A stretch of DNA of 53,227 nucleotides from a bacterium (GTDB taxonomy: Bacteria > Acidobacteriota > Thermoanaerobaculia > Multivoradales > J023): positions 1-53,227 of the forward strand of contig JAAELT010000014.1 of NCBI GenBank assembly GCA_024226315.1. Reading direction: 5' to 3'. Below are positions 9,666 to 18,122 of this stretch, piece after piece (the first letter of the stretch is position 1; the number at the start of each line of letters is the position of its first letter). The notes under the pieces are model-generated. The model was not told the origin of the DNA and ran no database searches. It worked only from the letters and a program-made list of their open reading frames with translations. The translations under genes and the position numbers were made by a program.

Positions 9666-10748
9666 TCAATCCGGGCCGATGCGCTCGCCGAGGCGGCCAG
9701 GCACGGGCGCGATGAAGGACTTGCGGAACGCCTCCAGCTCGCCGAAGGCGCTCTCCGGATAGACCTTCAGGACGTTCTTCATTTCCTCCAGGCCTCGACG
9801 GTGGTCGTCGCTCAGGTCGGAGCGGCGGTTCAGGCAGCGGTCGATGGCACCGGAGGCCATGCGCAAGCTGTCGTCGAGCGGCGCGGCGTGACGGCTGCGG
9901 AGCTGTGCCGCGTCGATCGTGACGGCGACGATCTCGCGGGCGAGGCCGTCCGTCAGGAGTTTGCCGAGGGCGGTCTCGAAGCGGTCGAGGGCGCGGCGCA
10001 TGTCGCCGATGCGGGCGTAGAGGTGGCCGGCGACCCAGGCGGCGCGGGCGCGCACGTCTTGCCAGCGACGGACGCCGCGGATCCTGAGCAGGAACCGTTC
10101 GAGAAACTCGAGGGCGACGCGGTCGTCTTCGATGCCGCCGCCGCCGACGTAGATGGCGAGCAGCGCCGGGGTGTCGAGGAAGAAGCCACGCGGCGAATCG
10201 AGGGACAGCTCGAGCAGAGTGCGGCCGGCGTCACGGATAGCGCGGGCGCGCTGGCCGTCGTGGTGGTAGGCGATGCCGCGCACGAAGTAGATCCGGCCCA
10301 CAGTGTCCGGGTCGAGCAGGGAGCCGCCTTCGCGCAGAGACTGGTTCAGCACCCGCAACGCCTCGACGGGCTGCCGCAGCTCGCCGAGCAGATCGCCGTC
10401 GCGCCGGAACCAGTCGCTACGGCAGCGGCGGCAGCAGGCGAGCGCCTGATCGCGGACGCCGTCGAGCACCTTGCGTGCCCAGAAGTAGTCCACGCGGGCG
10501 ATGTAGGCATGGGCCAGCACGCCGTGGCCGCGGTGGATCAGGTGCGGGTCGCCGTGGAGCTCGGCCATCTCCACCGCGCGGCGCGCCAGCTCGAGCGCGG
10601 CCGGGGCGATCATGAAGGCCTGGTGCTCGCAGCGGTCGAAGAATCCGTCGCAGAAGCCGGGCTTCTGGAACCAGCCTTTGTCGAGCGCCAGGCGTGGCTC
10701 TTTCTCGGCCTGGGTGAGGACTTGATGGAGTGCCTTGTGGGTCTTCAT
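9666..10748 (-). CDS. TPR-like helical repeat protein, unknown function
   Basis: A 360-residue soluble protein without a signal peptide. Its middle consists of helix-pair repeats resembling tetratricopeptide units (for example the stretch around LGELRQPVEALRVLNQSL and the block RIGDMRRALDRFETALG). A cysteine-rich CCRRC lies near residue 100. No enzymatic motif is apparent. The start is ATG 10748 with AGGTGA nine bases upstream. It begins 5 bp after the stop of the 146-residue gene, so the two form one transcriptional unit. Helical repeats usually mediate protein-protein contact, and the obvious candidate partner is the upstream product. The real family is not recognised. Confidence 0.72.
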   Translation of the reverse strand: MKTHKALHQVLTQAEKEPRLALDKGWFQKPGFCDGFFDRCEHQAFMIAPAALELARRAVEMAELHGDPHLIHRGHGVLAHAYIARVDYFWARKVLDGVRDQALACCRRCRSDWFRRDGDLLGELRQPVEALRVLNQSLREGGSLLDPDTVGRIYFVRGIAYHHDGQRARAIRDAGRTLLELSLDSPRGFFLDTPALLAIYVGGGGIEDDRVALEFLERFLLRIRGVRRWQDVRARAAWVAGHLYARIGDMRRALDRFETALGKLLTDGLAREIVAVTIDAAQLRSRHAAPLDDSLRMASGAIDRCLNRRSDLSDDHRRGLEEMKNVLKVYPESAFGELEAFRKSFIAPVPGRLGERIGPD

Positions 10749-10753
10749 GCGTT

Positions 10754-11194
10754 TCACCTCGCTTCGGCCGGCCGCTCCGTCGCCGGCGTTCCTATGAAGT
10801 CTTCGATCCAGGCCCTGGAGCGTGCCAGTCCCTCGGCCCGCCGGAGCCGGCGCAGGATCGTCGCGAGGCGCCGCTGCCGGGTCATGAGCGGAACGCGCTC
10901 GAACCGCGCCGCGCACACCTGGACGAGCGCGGCGATGTTGGGTGTCGGCAGCACTTTGGCCGGATCGCGCCACGGGGTGCGTCGCTTCTCCAGCCGGTCG
11001 AGATCCCAGCAGGCCTTCCGGATCACCTCTTCCATCTCGCCCGGCTGCACGCCGAAACGCCTCGCTAGCTCGACCAGCTCCGGGTGCCACGAGCTGCCGC
11101 TGATCGCGGCGAGCTGGGGACGCAGCAAGGCGGGATGCTCGGTGCCCACGAGCTCCAGCAGGGCGACGACCGCGCTCGGCGGGCCGCCGGTCAT
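10754..11194 (-). CDS. Hypothetical protein, first gene of a pair with a TPR-like protein
   Basis: A 146-residue, arginine-rich, mostly helical protein that I do not recognise. There is no signal peptide, membrane segment or cysteine cluster. The N-terminal 60 residues (ELVELARRFGVQPGEMEEV) could form a helix-turn-helix-like or adaptor fold, but no specific signature supports DNA binding. The start is placed at ATG 11194. The frame remains open upstream for at least 20 codons with coding-like composition (FYRLGS just before the ATG), though no good alternative start is visible. Its stop lies 5 bp before the start of the TPR-like gene, indicating translational linkage. Confidence 0.62.
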   Translation of the reverse strand: MTGGPPSAVVALLELVGTEHPALLRPQLAAISGSSWHPELVELARRFGVQPGEMEEVIRKACWDLDRLEKRRTPWRDPAKVLPTPNIAALVQVCAARFERVPLMTRQRRLATILRRLRRAEGLARSRAWIEDFIGTPATERPAEAR

Positions 11195-11596
11195 CGATCC
11201 CAGGCGGTAGAAATCCCTCTCATCGGGAGGACTCTGGCATGGATCGAGCCTCCGAAGGTGTCTGTGGCTCTGAAAGATCCAGAGGAAAACGGAACTCTAG
11301 CTCTGCACTCCAGCTCTGGAAGCTGGGTAAGCTCGCCCCAGGCGCGCGGATTCCGCCGTGGTGGCGGAGGTTCTGTCGTGGCCTGGAAGGAGCTAGGAGA
11401 TGAAGAACTGGAGTGCGAAGGATTCAGCGTCGACGTTGGGCTCGTTCATCGATCCGAACGGCCGAGTTTCCGCAATTGGACCTCTGATCGACCTTCGGCG
11501 TACGGCTCCGGAGTACGGCCCTCAGATAGACCCTTTGGGGTAGGTGCGAGATATCGCGTGATTGCCTCGGGGGGCCGGATTAGAACCGATCCCCTT
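11195..11596. other. Gene-free stretch between two minus-strand units
   Basis: About 400 bp without a convincing gene. The GC content is visibly lower than in most of the window. It holds short imperfect direct repeats (AGCTCTG near 11297-11320; GTACGGCTCCG/GTACGGCCCT near 11502-11524). It should carry the promoter of the 146-residue gene. No recognisable promoter or terminator could be fixed. Confidence 0.5.
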
Positions 11597-13300
11597 TCAC
11601 TCGTGAATCCTGGAGAGGCGAACCCCTAGGTCTCTAACCAGATAGTCAACATGTAGCCTCGCCTCCTTCAGGACCTCTGTCGAGAGACTATTGCGGGCTA
11701 TCGCATCGGCGAGGAGCTTGCGCGCGAGAATGGCTTCGTCGCGAATTCTGAGCACGTCGAGTACCGGAATAACCTCCTCGGCCAGAGCCGCTATCCCAGG
11801 TCGGTGATCCTCAGAATAGAGGACGGCCAAGTCTAGAGAGACGATGGCCCAGAAACCTCTCTCGCCCAGCTCCTGGAAACCGGATCGTGCCTCCAAGAAG
11901 TGCTCTTCAGCGGCTCCGATGTCTCGGAGCCCTTTCTTCACCAGCCCCGTAAGCCAGATGATCTGATACCTGACTATTGGCTCAGTCTCAACGGCGCAAA
12001 GCTCGTCGGCCATCGGCAAGAGTTGCTCCGCTAGCTGGTATTGCCCAGAGAAAGTATAGGACGCCGCGAGGTTCTGCCGAACGGCAAGTAGGAGTCGACT
12101 ATCGTGCGGGTCGATGAACTCCATCGCTCTCTCGAAATCACCGATTGCAGCGTCAGTATGTCCCTGGCAATTACAAATACTCGCCCGAAGCACGAGAACC
12201 GTCGCGAGAAGGCGCGAGTACCTTTGGTCTGGCAGTCGGATCGACTCGATTAGGACGATCGCGTGACTGGCTAGGTTCATCGCTTCCTCGAAACGATGCT
12301 GGGTCGATCGCAGGCCTGCCTTGATCGTGAAGAGCTCAGCCTCAGTCAGGTACGAACGTCTTGCTGATTTGTCCCACTGCGCATCGGACTGTCGAATAGC
12401 ATCCTCAGCGCCGATGAAATCCTCCCGCAATCGACGAGCATTTGCCAGTCTCGCCCAACCTATAGCTTTCAGTTCCGGAAGTTCTTTGCCAAAGACAGTT
12501 GCGCAGCTATCTACGCTCTCCAGCGCCAGCTCCGCCAACTGCACTCCACGCTCGCGATCCCGACGCCCCTCGATCCGGCTCTTCGTCGACAGCAGCTCGA
12601 ACAGCTCCCGGCCGGCGTCACCGAACCGCTCCCGGATCGTCGCCGCCTGATGCTCCGGTTCGAGATCCCGGATCTGCACCCAGATCTCCTCGGGATCGAA
12701 ACGACCGGATCTGTCGGCGCTCGCGTCCGGCTCGGTTACCGACGCGCCGGCCGGCTCGGTCAGCACAAAGTCCTTCGGGTGCTCGGCCACGAGTCTGCGG
12801 ATGAGCGTCTCGGTCCGATCAGGATCGAGGCGACCGTCGAGGGCCTGGCGCAACTCGATGGAGCTGAGCTCCTCGACGTCCGTTTCGGGGCGGTCCGAGG
12901 CATGATCCCGCCGGTAGGCACGAGGCTTGGCTTTGTAACGCTTACCGAACTTGCGCGCGAAGAACTGCGGCGACGAGAATCCCAACAGCTCGGCGATCAT
13001 CCCGATCTCGAGCCGGGTCGTGGTCAGCAGCTCTTTCGCGACCGCGAGCTGGCGCTCCCTCACATATTGACTGGGCTTCAGCCCCAGCTGACGGCGGAAG
13101 CGCGTCACCACCGAGTTGTCGCCCACCTTGCACGCGCGCTTCATCTTCGCGACTCTGAAGCCCTGGTCGAGGAAATGCTCCTCGATATAGGCCAGGAGCG
13201 GCTTCAATTCCCCGGGCGCCAGCTGCCGGTCGCGCCGGATGAGGCGCTTGGCCGCGGCGGCCGCCTTGTCCCGTTGAGCTTCCATGCGACTCGAGAACAT
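11597..13300 (-). CDS. AraC-type helix-turn-helix regulator with C-terminal TPR region
   Basis: A 567-residue predicted cytoplasmic regulator. Residues about 35-135 carry the two AraC/XylS helix-turn-helix units; the second shows the family core IAELLGFSSPQFFARKFG followed by PRAYRR. The remaining 400 residues are helical repeats of TPR type (for example AAIGDFERAMEFI and QYQLAEQLLPMADEL), a likely sensory or protein-binding module in place of the usual arabinose-binding domain. The start is ATG 13300, five bases after GGGAG; a GTG at 13312 is less likely. The TPR half (below about 12560) is markedly less GC-rich (sampled lines 53-58 %) than the HTH half (72 % in one sampled line), which suggests a mosaic origin. 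Confidence 0.84.
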   Translation of the reverse strand: MFSSRMEAQRDKAAAAAKRLIRRDRQLAPGELKPLLAYIEEHFLDQGFRVAKMKRACKVGDNSVVTRFRRQLGLKPSQYVRERQLAVAKELLTTTRLEIGMIAELLGFSSPQFFARKFGKRYKAKPRAYRRDHASDRPETDVEELSSIELRQALDGRLDPDRTETLIRRLVAEHPKDFVLTEPAGASVTEPDASADRSGRFDPEEIWVQIRDLEPEHQAATIRERFGDAGRELFELLSTKSRIEGRRDRERGVQLAELALESVDSCATVFGKELPELKAIGWARLANARRLREDFIGAEDAIRQSDAQWDKSARRSYLTEAELFTIKAGLRSTQHRFEEAMNLASHAIVLIESIRLPDQRYSRLLATVLVLRASICNCQGHTDAAIGDFERAMEFIDPHDSRLLLAVRQNLAASYTFSGQYQLAEQLLPMADELCAVETEPIVRYQIIWLTGLVKKGLRDIGAAEEHFLEARSGFQELGERGFWAIVSLDLAVLYSEDHRPGIAALAEEVIPVLDVLRIRDEAILARKLLADAIARNSLSTEVLKEARLHVDYLVRDLGVRLSRIHE

Positions 13301-13329
13301 CGAATCTCCCACAAAGATCTGACGGGGCT

Positions 13330-13335
13330 TTTATA
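13330..13335 (-). promoter_or_regulatory. Possible -10 box of the AraC/TPR regulator
   Basis: On the minus strand this reads TATAAA, 29 bp before the chosen ATG at 13300. No good -35 element lies at the expected distance, so the call rests on the A/T-rich hexamer in otherwise GC-rich DNA. Confidence 0.3.
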
Positions 13336-13392
13336 GCAGAATCTCTCGTTTCGGCGAAAGATCTTGGCTGAAAAGACCAGAGGACGCGGAAA

Positions 13393-13423
13393 GGCCCCGG
13401 GAGACACGACGCCTCCCGAGGCC
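13393..13423 (-). terminator. Hairpin terminator downstream of the coiled-coil gene
   Basis: GGCCCCGGGAG at 13393-13403 pairs with CTCCCGAGGCC at 13413-13423, an 11-bp stem with one G-T position and a 9-base loop. Read on the minus strand it lies about 40 bp after the stop of the coiled-coil gene and is followed by TTTCC, a weak U-tract. It likely ends that transcript before the AraC regulator's promoter. Confidence 0.55.
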
Positions 13424-13463
13424 GGATTGACGAATCGGACGTGATGACAACGCCTCGGAAGGC

Positions 13464-14318
13464 TCAGGCCTCCGAGGTCTCCGCCGGAGCGGCGGACGCG
13501 ACCGGCTCGGACTCGCCCTCAGTCGGGCTGGCCTCGTCGGTCTGGGTCTCGTCGCTCACAGGCCCCGGCTGCTCGCCCGACGCGGAGCGGCGGGGAGGAT
13601 CCGGATGGCGGATCCGATCGGCTAGCTCGTCGCGGCCGGCCAGGCGGTAGTAGCCCTCTTGGATGCGGGTCACGTTGACGTAGACGCGACGATGCGCCTC
13701 CAGCGCTTCCCGCTTGGCCAGCAGCGACTCGTCCAGACGCTTGCGCATCTCTTGAATCGCCAGGGTCATCTCCTCGAGCTGCAGGATCTCATCCTGCAAC
13801 GCATCCGCCAGCAGCCCCAGGTCGAGGGCGACCTGCCCGGAGCGCGGGTCGCCGACCTGGGACGCCAGCTCCGGATCGCGCATCCGATCGAGGACCTCGA
13901 GCGCCTGCTCCCGGACCGCCACGTGACGGACGGCGGGAGGGGCGTCGAGGCCGACGAAGGGAAGAGACTCCTCCCCGTAGGTGCCGGTGAACGACCGCCG
14001 CAGATCGCGGTGCCGACCCTTGAGGGTCTTGATCTGGCCGCGCCGCTCCTTGCGGAGCTGGCTCAGCTGGATCTTGTTCACGCGGTGATCCCGATCGGCC
14101 TGCCGGACTTTCGACATCGACCGTTGGAGAAGAGAAACGTGGGTATCTTGCAGCAGATCCCAGTCGGGCACGGCAGCGCCCTCCCCTTCTCCCTCGGGGG
14201 CCTCGAGAATCGACTTCAGCTCGGCGCTGATGACCGGCTTCTGGACGAGAGTCGACGCGATGACGAACTCGGTTTGCTCCAGAACCTGGAGCACCTCTTT
14301 GGTGGTTTGGCTAGACAT
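13464..14318 (-). CDS. Coiled-coil hypothetical protein
   Basis: A 284-residue, strongly charged, helical protein that I do not recognise. There is no signal peptide or membrane span. Long heptad-like stretches occur around residues 65-105 and 165-215 (for example LQLEEMTLAIQEMRKRLDES), and the last 45 residues are a disordered Pro/Ser/Glu tail. The C-terminal helical part ends in YYRLAGRDELADRI. The start is ATG 14318 with GAGGAG seven bases upstream; the ATG two codons earlier is too close to that site. It is probably single-gene, followed by the hairpin at 13393-13423. The region upstream is the 42-bp palindromic array. A structural or effector-associated scaffold is conceivable, but nothing points to a specific function. 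Confidence 0.7.
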   Translation of the reverse strand: MSSQTTKEVLQVLEQTEFVIASTLVQKPVISAELKSILEAPEGEGEGAAVPDWDLLQDTHVSLLQRSMSKVRQADRDHRVNKIQLSQLRKERRGQIKTLKGRHRDLRRSFTGTYGEESLPFVGLDAPPAVRHVAVREQALEVLDRMRDPELASQVGDPRSGQVALDLGLLADALQDEILQLEEMTLAIQEMRKRLDESLLAKREALEAHRRVYVNVTRIQEGYYRLAGRDELADRIRHPDPPRRSASGEQPGPVSDETQTDEASPTEGESEPVASAAPAETSEA

Positions 14319-15078
14319 AGCCATTCTCCTCTACAGTGCCCGATCAAGCTCGGGCGGTGGTTTGAACCGCGAGCCCCCACGCCGGGGCCTCGCTTCCTAG
14401 CCCGGCCTGCGCCTCGTGGCGCCGCTGTCCCGAGCTCGATAAAAAGTGTACGGAGCCGCGGGATGCATTTGTAGATCGGACGGGATTTGCCGAATCCCTC
14501 GGGGGGCGACCGAGACCGCCCGCGAGCGCGAAGCCAGGTCGCGACATGCACTCGAAGCCGAGAGGTAACCCCGCGCCCGACGGGTTTTGCCTAATCCCCT
14601 CTCTCCTGGAAACCGCCGCAACGCTCCCGTTTCGGCGGTTCAACTCGCTCGGGAGCACCGAATCCGACCGGATTCGGAGATTCGATCGACGCGAAATCGC
14701 CAGATCCGGCCGGATTCGCTGGTTCGACTGAGGAGATTTCAACGAATCCGCTCGGATTCGCTCGTTCGATGCCCGGCGAGCCGACGAATCCGGCCGGATT
14801 CGCGGACTCCGGACAGGTCTGACGGCCGAAACGGTCGGATTCGCCGGTTCCGAGACGATCGAACCCGCGAATCCGCTCGGATTCGGAGCTCCGGAGCAAG
14901 TCGAAAGGCCGAAACCGAGCCGATCCGCGGAAGCGGAGGCGCCGCGGCGGGCGCCGCCGGGCGAGTATGAGAGGATGAAGCTAACCCGAGCCTCGCTCGA
15001 ATGGACTCCAACACGGGGAGAGCCTCGCGCTCTCGCTGATCTGATCTGTATTCGCTGATCGACCCGTTGGAGGAGATG
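14319..15078. other. Long intergenic region between divergent genes
   Basis: This 760-bp stretch separates the minus-strand coiled-coil gene from the plus-strand M1 peptidase gene. Its right half is the 42-bp array (14617-14927). Its left half holds two similar imperfect palindromes, GGGATTTGCCGAATCCC at 14482-14498 and GGGTTTTGCCTAATCCC at 14582-14598. Open frames of about 100 codons exist on both strands, but they follow from the stop-free repeat and have no ribosome-binding site or family signature, so no gene is called. Confidence 0.6.
14617..14927. repeat. 42-bp tandem array with an 18-bp palindromic core, eight units
   Basis: Units begin at 14617, 14659, 14701, 14743, 14785, 14826, 14868 and 14910, giving steps of 42 bp with a single step of 41. 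Four cores match CGAATCCGNNCGGATTCG exactly (14659, 14743, 14785, 14868); the others are degenerate, especially the outer two. The 23-24 bp between cores is variable but often begins NNGGTTCGA, so the whole 42-bp unit, not only the palindrome, was amplified. The period equals 14 codons, and both strands stay largely stop-free. It is also close to four turns of B-DNA, which would place all cores on one helix face. Confidence 0.88.
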
Positions 15079-18000
15079 ATGTTTCGGTTCCGCTGTTCGA
15101 CCCGCCTGCTGATCGCCCTCGCCCTGACGGCGCTAGCCGTCCCGGCACCGGCCGAGCCGACCGCCGAGGATCCAGCCACGCTGTGGCAGAAGGTCCGTTC
15201 CGCCACCCTCGAGCCCGACCGGGCGGTGACGGTCAGGAGCCTCAAATTCAATACCGGCATGGCGGACCTCGAAATCCGCGAGGGGACGCTGTTCCCGGCC
15301 GCGCCGATCGGCGAGCGAACGGTGGAGATGGTGTTCATCGGGAGCGCGAAGCTGACGCTCGAGCCGCCGGACGAGATCGAGGCGGGGCAGCTGGACCTGT
15401 TCACCGGCAGCCGCGACCTGGATGAGGAAATCACCGAGGCCGCCCTGGTGATCACCGTCGACGCCGCGACCGACGCCCTGCTCTCCCGCCCGCTCGCCGA
15501 GACGGACGCCGCCACCCGCGACCGCGCGCAGGAGATCTTCGACACCTGGACGCGGCGGCCCGAGCGCCGCCTGCTGGGCGTTGCGAGCGCCATCTTTCGC
15601 GACGCGCTGGCAGATCCCTTCAAGGAAGGCTACTTCGCCGGCTGGTTCCGCGGCGAGGAACTGGGCGAGTTCCTCTACCTGGTGGAGCCCGACGCCCCCG
15701 AGCAGGTCCGCATGGGCCAGTTCACCTCTCTGGAGGCGACCCAGAAGGAGGAACGGAAGATCAAGCGCGAGCTGCATCGCGCCAAGCGCAAGGGACGCCT
15801 GATCGGCCTGTCGGTCGAGAACCTGGGGGTCTGGGATACCTGGCTGTCCACCGCCCGCGTCGACGCCCAGGGCGCGCCCAGACCCGGCACCGAGGCCTTC
15901 GAGCCCGAGCACTACGAGCTCGACCTGGCGCTCACGGGTCGCGAGCTCGAGCTGAAGGGCCGCACCCGGATCCATCTGCGAGCGCTCTCCAGCGTCGCCC
16001 GGGTGGTGCGGCTGCTGGTCCACTCCGACCTGCGCATCCGGCGCGCCGCGATCTCCGGCGGCGAGGAGGTCTTCTTCCGCCAGTCAGAAGACGTCGAGCT
16101 GGCCGATCCGCTGGCCGAGGTGCTGGTGGTGCTGCCCACCCCTCCGGCCGCGGACGGGCGTTTCGTGATCGAGCTCGAGTACTCGGGGCTGCTGCTCAAC
16201 CAGGCCAAGTCCAAGACCTGGGCGCTCGGCGACACCATCTACTGGCACCCCCACGCCGGCACCGTCGACCGTGCCACCTACGACGTGACTTTTCACTGGC
16301 CCGCGGATCTCGACCTGATGTGCGGCGGCAAGCTGGTGGATCGAGGCACCGAGGCCGGGCAGCGGCGCTTCGAGCGCCGGCGGATCGAGCGGCGCACCTT
16401 CGGCACCAGCTTCGAGATCGGGCGCTTCCGCAAGCTCACCGGCAAGGCCGGCGACGTCAGCATCACCCTGGCGATCGACTCCCAACTCGCCAAGCAGGAG
16501 GACAAGAAGAGCCAGGAGGTGCTGCTCGAGACGATCATCGACTCGGTGGGCTACTTCGAGGAGACCTTCGGCCCCTATCCGCTCGACGAGCTCGTGGTGG
16601 TCACCGCGCCCCGGGGCTTCTCGCAGAGCCTGCTCGGCTTCATGACCCTGGCGTCGCTGGGCATGACCGAGGAAGGCCTGTTGACCTTTCTACTGGGGTT
16701 CGAGGACCGCCGGGCCGTGATCGCCCACGAGGTCGCCCATCAGTGGTGGGGCCACGTGGTGCCTTGGAAGAGCTACCGCGATCAGTGGATCAGCGAGGCG
16801 ATGGCTAACTACGCGGCGATGCTCTACGCCCGCCACCGGCTCGACGGCGTGTACCTCCGCGGGCCGACCTTCGGCTGGCAACGGGCCCTGACCAGCACGG
16901 TGGCGGGCGGACGCCCGATCGAGTCGCTCGGGCCCCTGGTGCTCGGCGAGCGGCTATCGTCCAGCCGCTCGGCGAACGCCTACCAGGCCATCGTCTACCA
17001 GAAGGGCGCCGTGGTGCTCGACATGCTGGCCCGTGCCTACGGCGAGAAGGCCTTCGTCGAGATCCTGCATACCCTGACCGAAGCGGTGGCGTTTCGCCCG
17101 ATCTCGACCGCCGACTTCGTCACCGCTCTCGAGCGCATCACCGGCAACGACCTGGGCGGCTTCGCCGACCAGTTCATCTACGGCACCGGGCTGCCCGAGG
17201 TGTACTACAGCTACGAGTTCGAACCGGCGGCAGACAAGTGGCGGGTGCGCGGCGTGGCGCGCCAGAGCTCGCCCTACCGCTACGCCTACCGGGTGGTCGA
17301 GCGTGACGGCAGCTTCGACGTGCTGCGCAGCCGCCTCGACCAAACCGAGCTCTCGGCTTCCACCCTTTTCGTGCCGGTGCAGATCGCGATCTTCAAGCCC
17401 GACGCCAAGCAGGGCACTGGCGACAAGAAACGGGGTCTCGATCCACGCCAGGTGGGCAACGCCATGGTCATGGGCCGCCTGGCGCTGCGCGGCGAATCCA
17501 GCGACTTCGCTTTCGAGCTCGATTACGAGCCCAAGGAGCTGTGGCTCGACCGCAAGGAGGAGGTCTTCGGACGCTTCTACAACGAGAGCCGCCACCCCAA
17601 GCGGATGCTCTTCTACCGCGGCTACGATCAGGCTTCTGCCGGTGAGCACGCCGAGGCCGAGCAGCTCTACCGAGACGCCCTGGCGGCGGACGTCTTCTCC
17701 GGCCCGAGCTACAACGAGACCCGCACGCCGAAAGAGCTCGAGCAGGAAGCGCAGCGGCTCGACACCTGGATCCGTTTGCGCCTGGTGCGCCTTTACCTCG
17801 ACCAGGGCCGCACCACCGACGCCCGCACTACCTTCGATCGCCTGGAGAGAGGCCTCGGCGGCGGCCAGCGCCGAGCCTTCAAGAACCGCATCCGCTACCT
17901 CGAAGCCCGCCTGGCGATCAACGAGGGAGACCACGAGACAGCCTACGCGCTGCTCAACAAGAAAGCCCTGCGTCGCAGCGTCCGCGGCAGCACCGAGGGC

Positions 18001-18114
18001 CTCCTGCTGCTGGCCATCGCGGCCCGCGAGACCGGCCGGACCGCGGAGTCCGAATCCGCGGTCGAGGACGCGAGCGAAAAAGGGGCGGACGTGACGACGC
18101 TGGCGGGCAGTTGA
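15079..18114 (+). CDS. Secreted M1-family zinc metallopeptidase with C-terminal repeats
   Basis: A 1011-residue exported peptidase. Residues 1-25 form a signal peptide ending in APA. The gluzincin site HEVAHQWWGH starts at residue 550 and the third zinc ligand is Glu573 in WISEAMANY, the exact HExxH-x18-E spacing of family M1. A beta-rich M1-like N-terminal domain lies at about 275-440. A roughly 250-residue domain precedes it that I cannot name. The region after about 820 has TPR-like helices. The GXMEN exopeptidase motif is not obvious; the corresponding stretch reads GFSQSLLGFMTLAS, so aminopeptidase specificity is uncertain. The start is ATG 15079 after GGAGG; an ATG at 15076 and a TTG at 15067 are alternatives. 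It converges with the AlbA-type gene, 8 bp apart. Confidence 0.86.
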   Translation: MFRFRCSTRLLIALALTALAVPAPAEPTAEDPATLWQKVRSATLEPDRAVTVRSLKFNTGMADLEIREGTLFPAAPIGERTVEMVFIGSAKLTLEPPDEIEAGQLDLFTGSRDLDEEITEAALVITVDAATDALLSRPLAETDAATRDRAQEIFDTWTRRPERRLLGVASAIFRDALADPFKEGYFAGWFRGEELGEFLYLVEPDAPEQVRMGQFTSLEATQKEERKIKRELHRAKRKGRLIGLSVENLGVWDTWLSTARVDAQGAPRPGTEAFEPEHYELDLALTGRELELKGRTRIHLRALSSVARVVRLLVHSDLRIRRAAISGGEEVFFRQSEDVELADPLAEVLVVLPTPPAADGRFVIELEYSGLLLNQAKSKTWALGDTIYWHPHAGTVDRATYDVTFHWPADLDLMCGGKLVDRGTEAGQRRFERRRIERRTFGTSFEIGRFRKLTGKAGDVSITLAIDSQLAKQEDKKSQEVLLETIIDSVGYFEETFGPYPLDELVVVTAPRGFSQSLLGFMTLASLGMTEEGLLTFLLGFEDRRAVIAHEVAHQWWGHVVPWKSYRDQWISEAMANYAAMLYARHRLDGVYLRGPTFGWQRALTSTVAGGRPIESLGPLVLGERLSSSRSANAYQAIVYQKGAVVLDMLARAYGEKAFVEILHTLTEAVAFRPISTADFVTALERITGNDLGGFADQFIYGTGLPEVYYSYEFEPAADKWRVRGVARQSSPYRYAYRVVERDGSFDVLRSRLDQTELSASTLFVPVQIAIFKPDAKQGTGDKKRGLDPRQVGNAMVMGRLALRGESSDFAFELDYEPKELWLDRKEEVFGRFYNESRHPKRMLFYRGYDQASAGEHAEAEQLYRDALAADVFSGPSYNETRTPKELEQEAQRLDTWIRLRLVRLYLDQGRTTDARTTFDRLERGLGGGQRRAFKNRIRYLEARLAINEGDHETAYALLNKKALRRSVRGSTEGLLLLAIAARETGRTAESESAVEDASEKGADVTTLAGS

Positions 18115-18122
18115 GGAGCGAG

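Noticed and set aside
10420..10450. Zinc finger in the CCRRC region of the TPR-like protein
   Set aside because: Only a single short cluster of three Cys is seen; no second pair of ligands at a suitable distance.
11560..11620. Possible tRNA 3' part (the minus strand reads GGTTCTAATCCGGCCCCCC)
   Set aside because: No anticodon arm or D arm can be drawn and the T-arm pairing is incomplete.
14617..14927. CRISPR-like layout: 18-bp repeats with 24-bp spacers
   Set aside because: The cores are degenerate and shorter than usual CRISPR repeats, the spacers resemble each other (NNGGTTCGA), and no cas gene is nearby.
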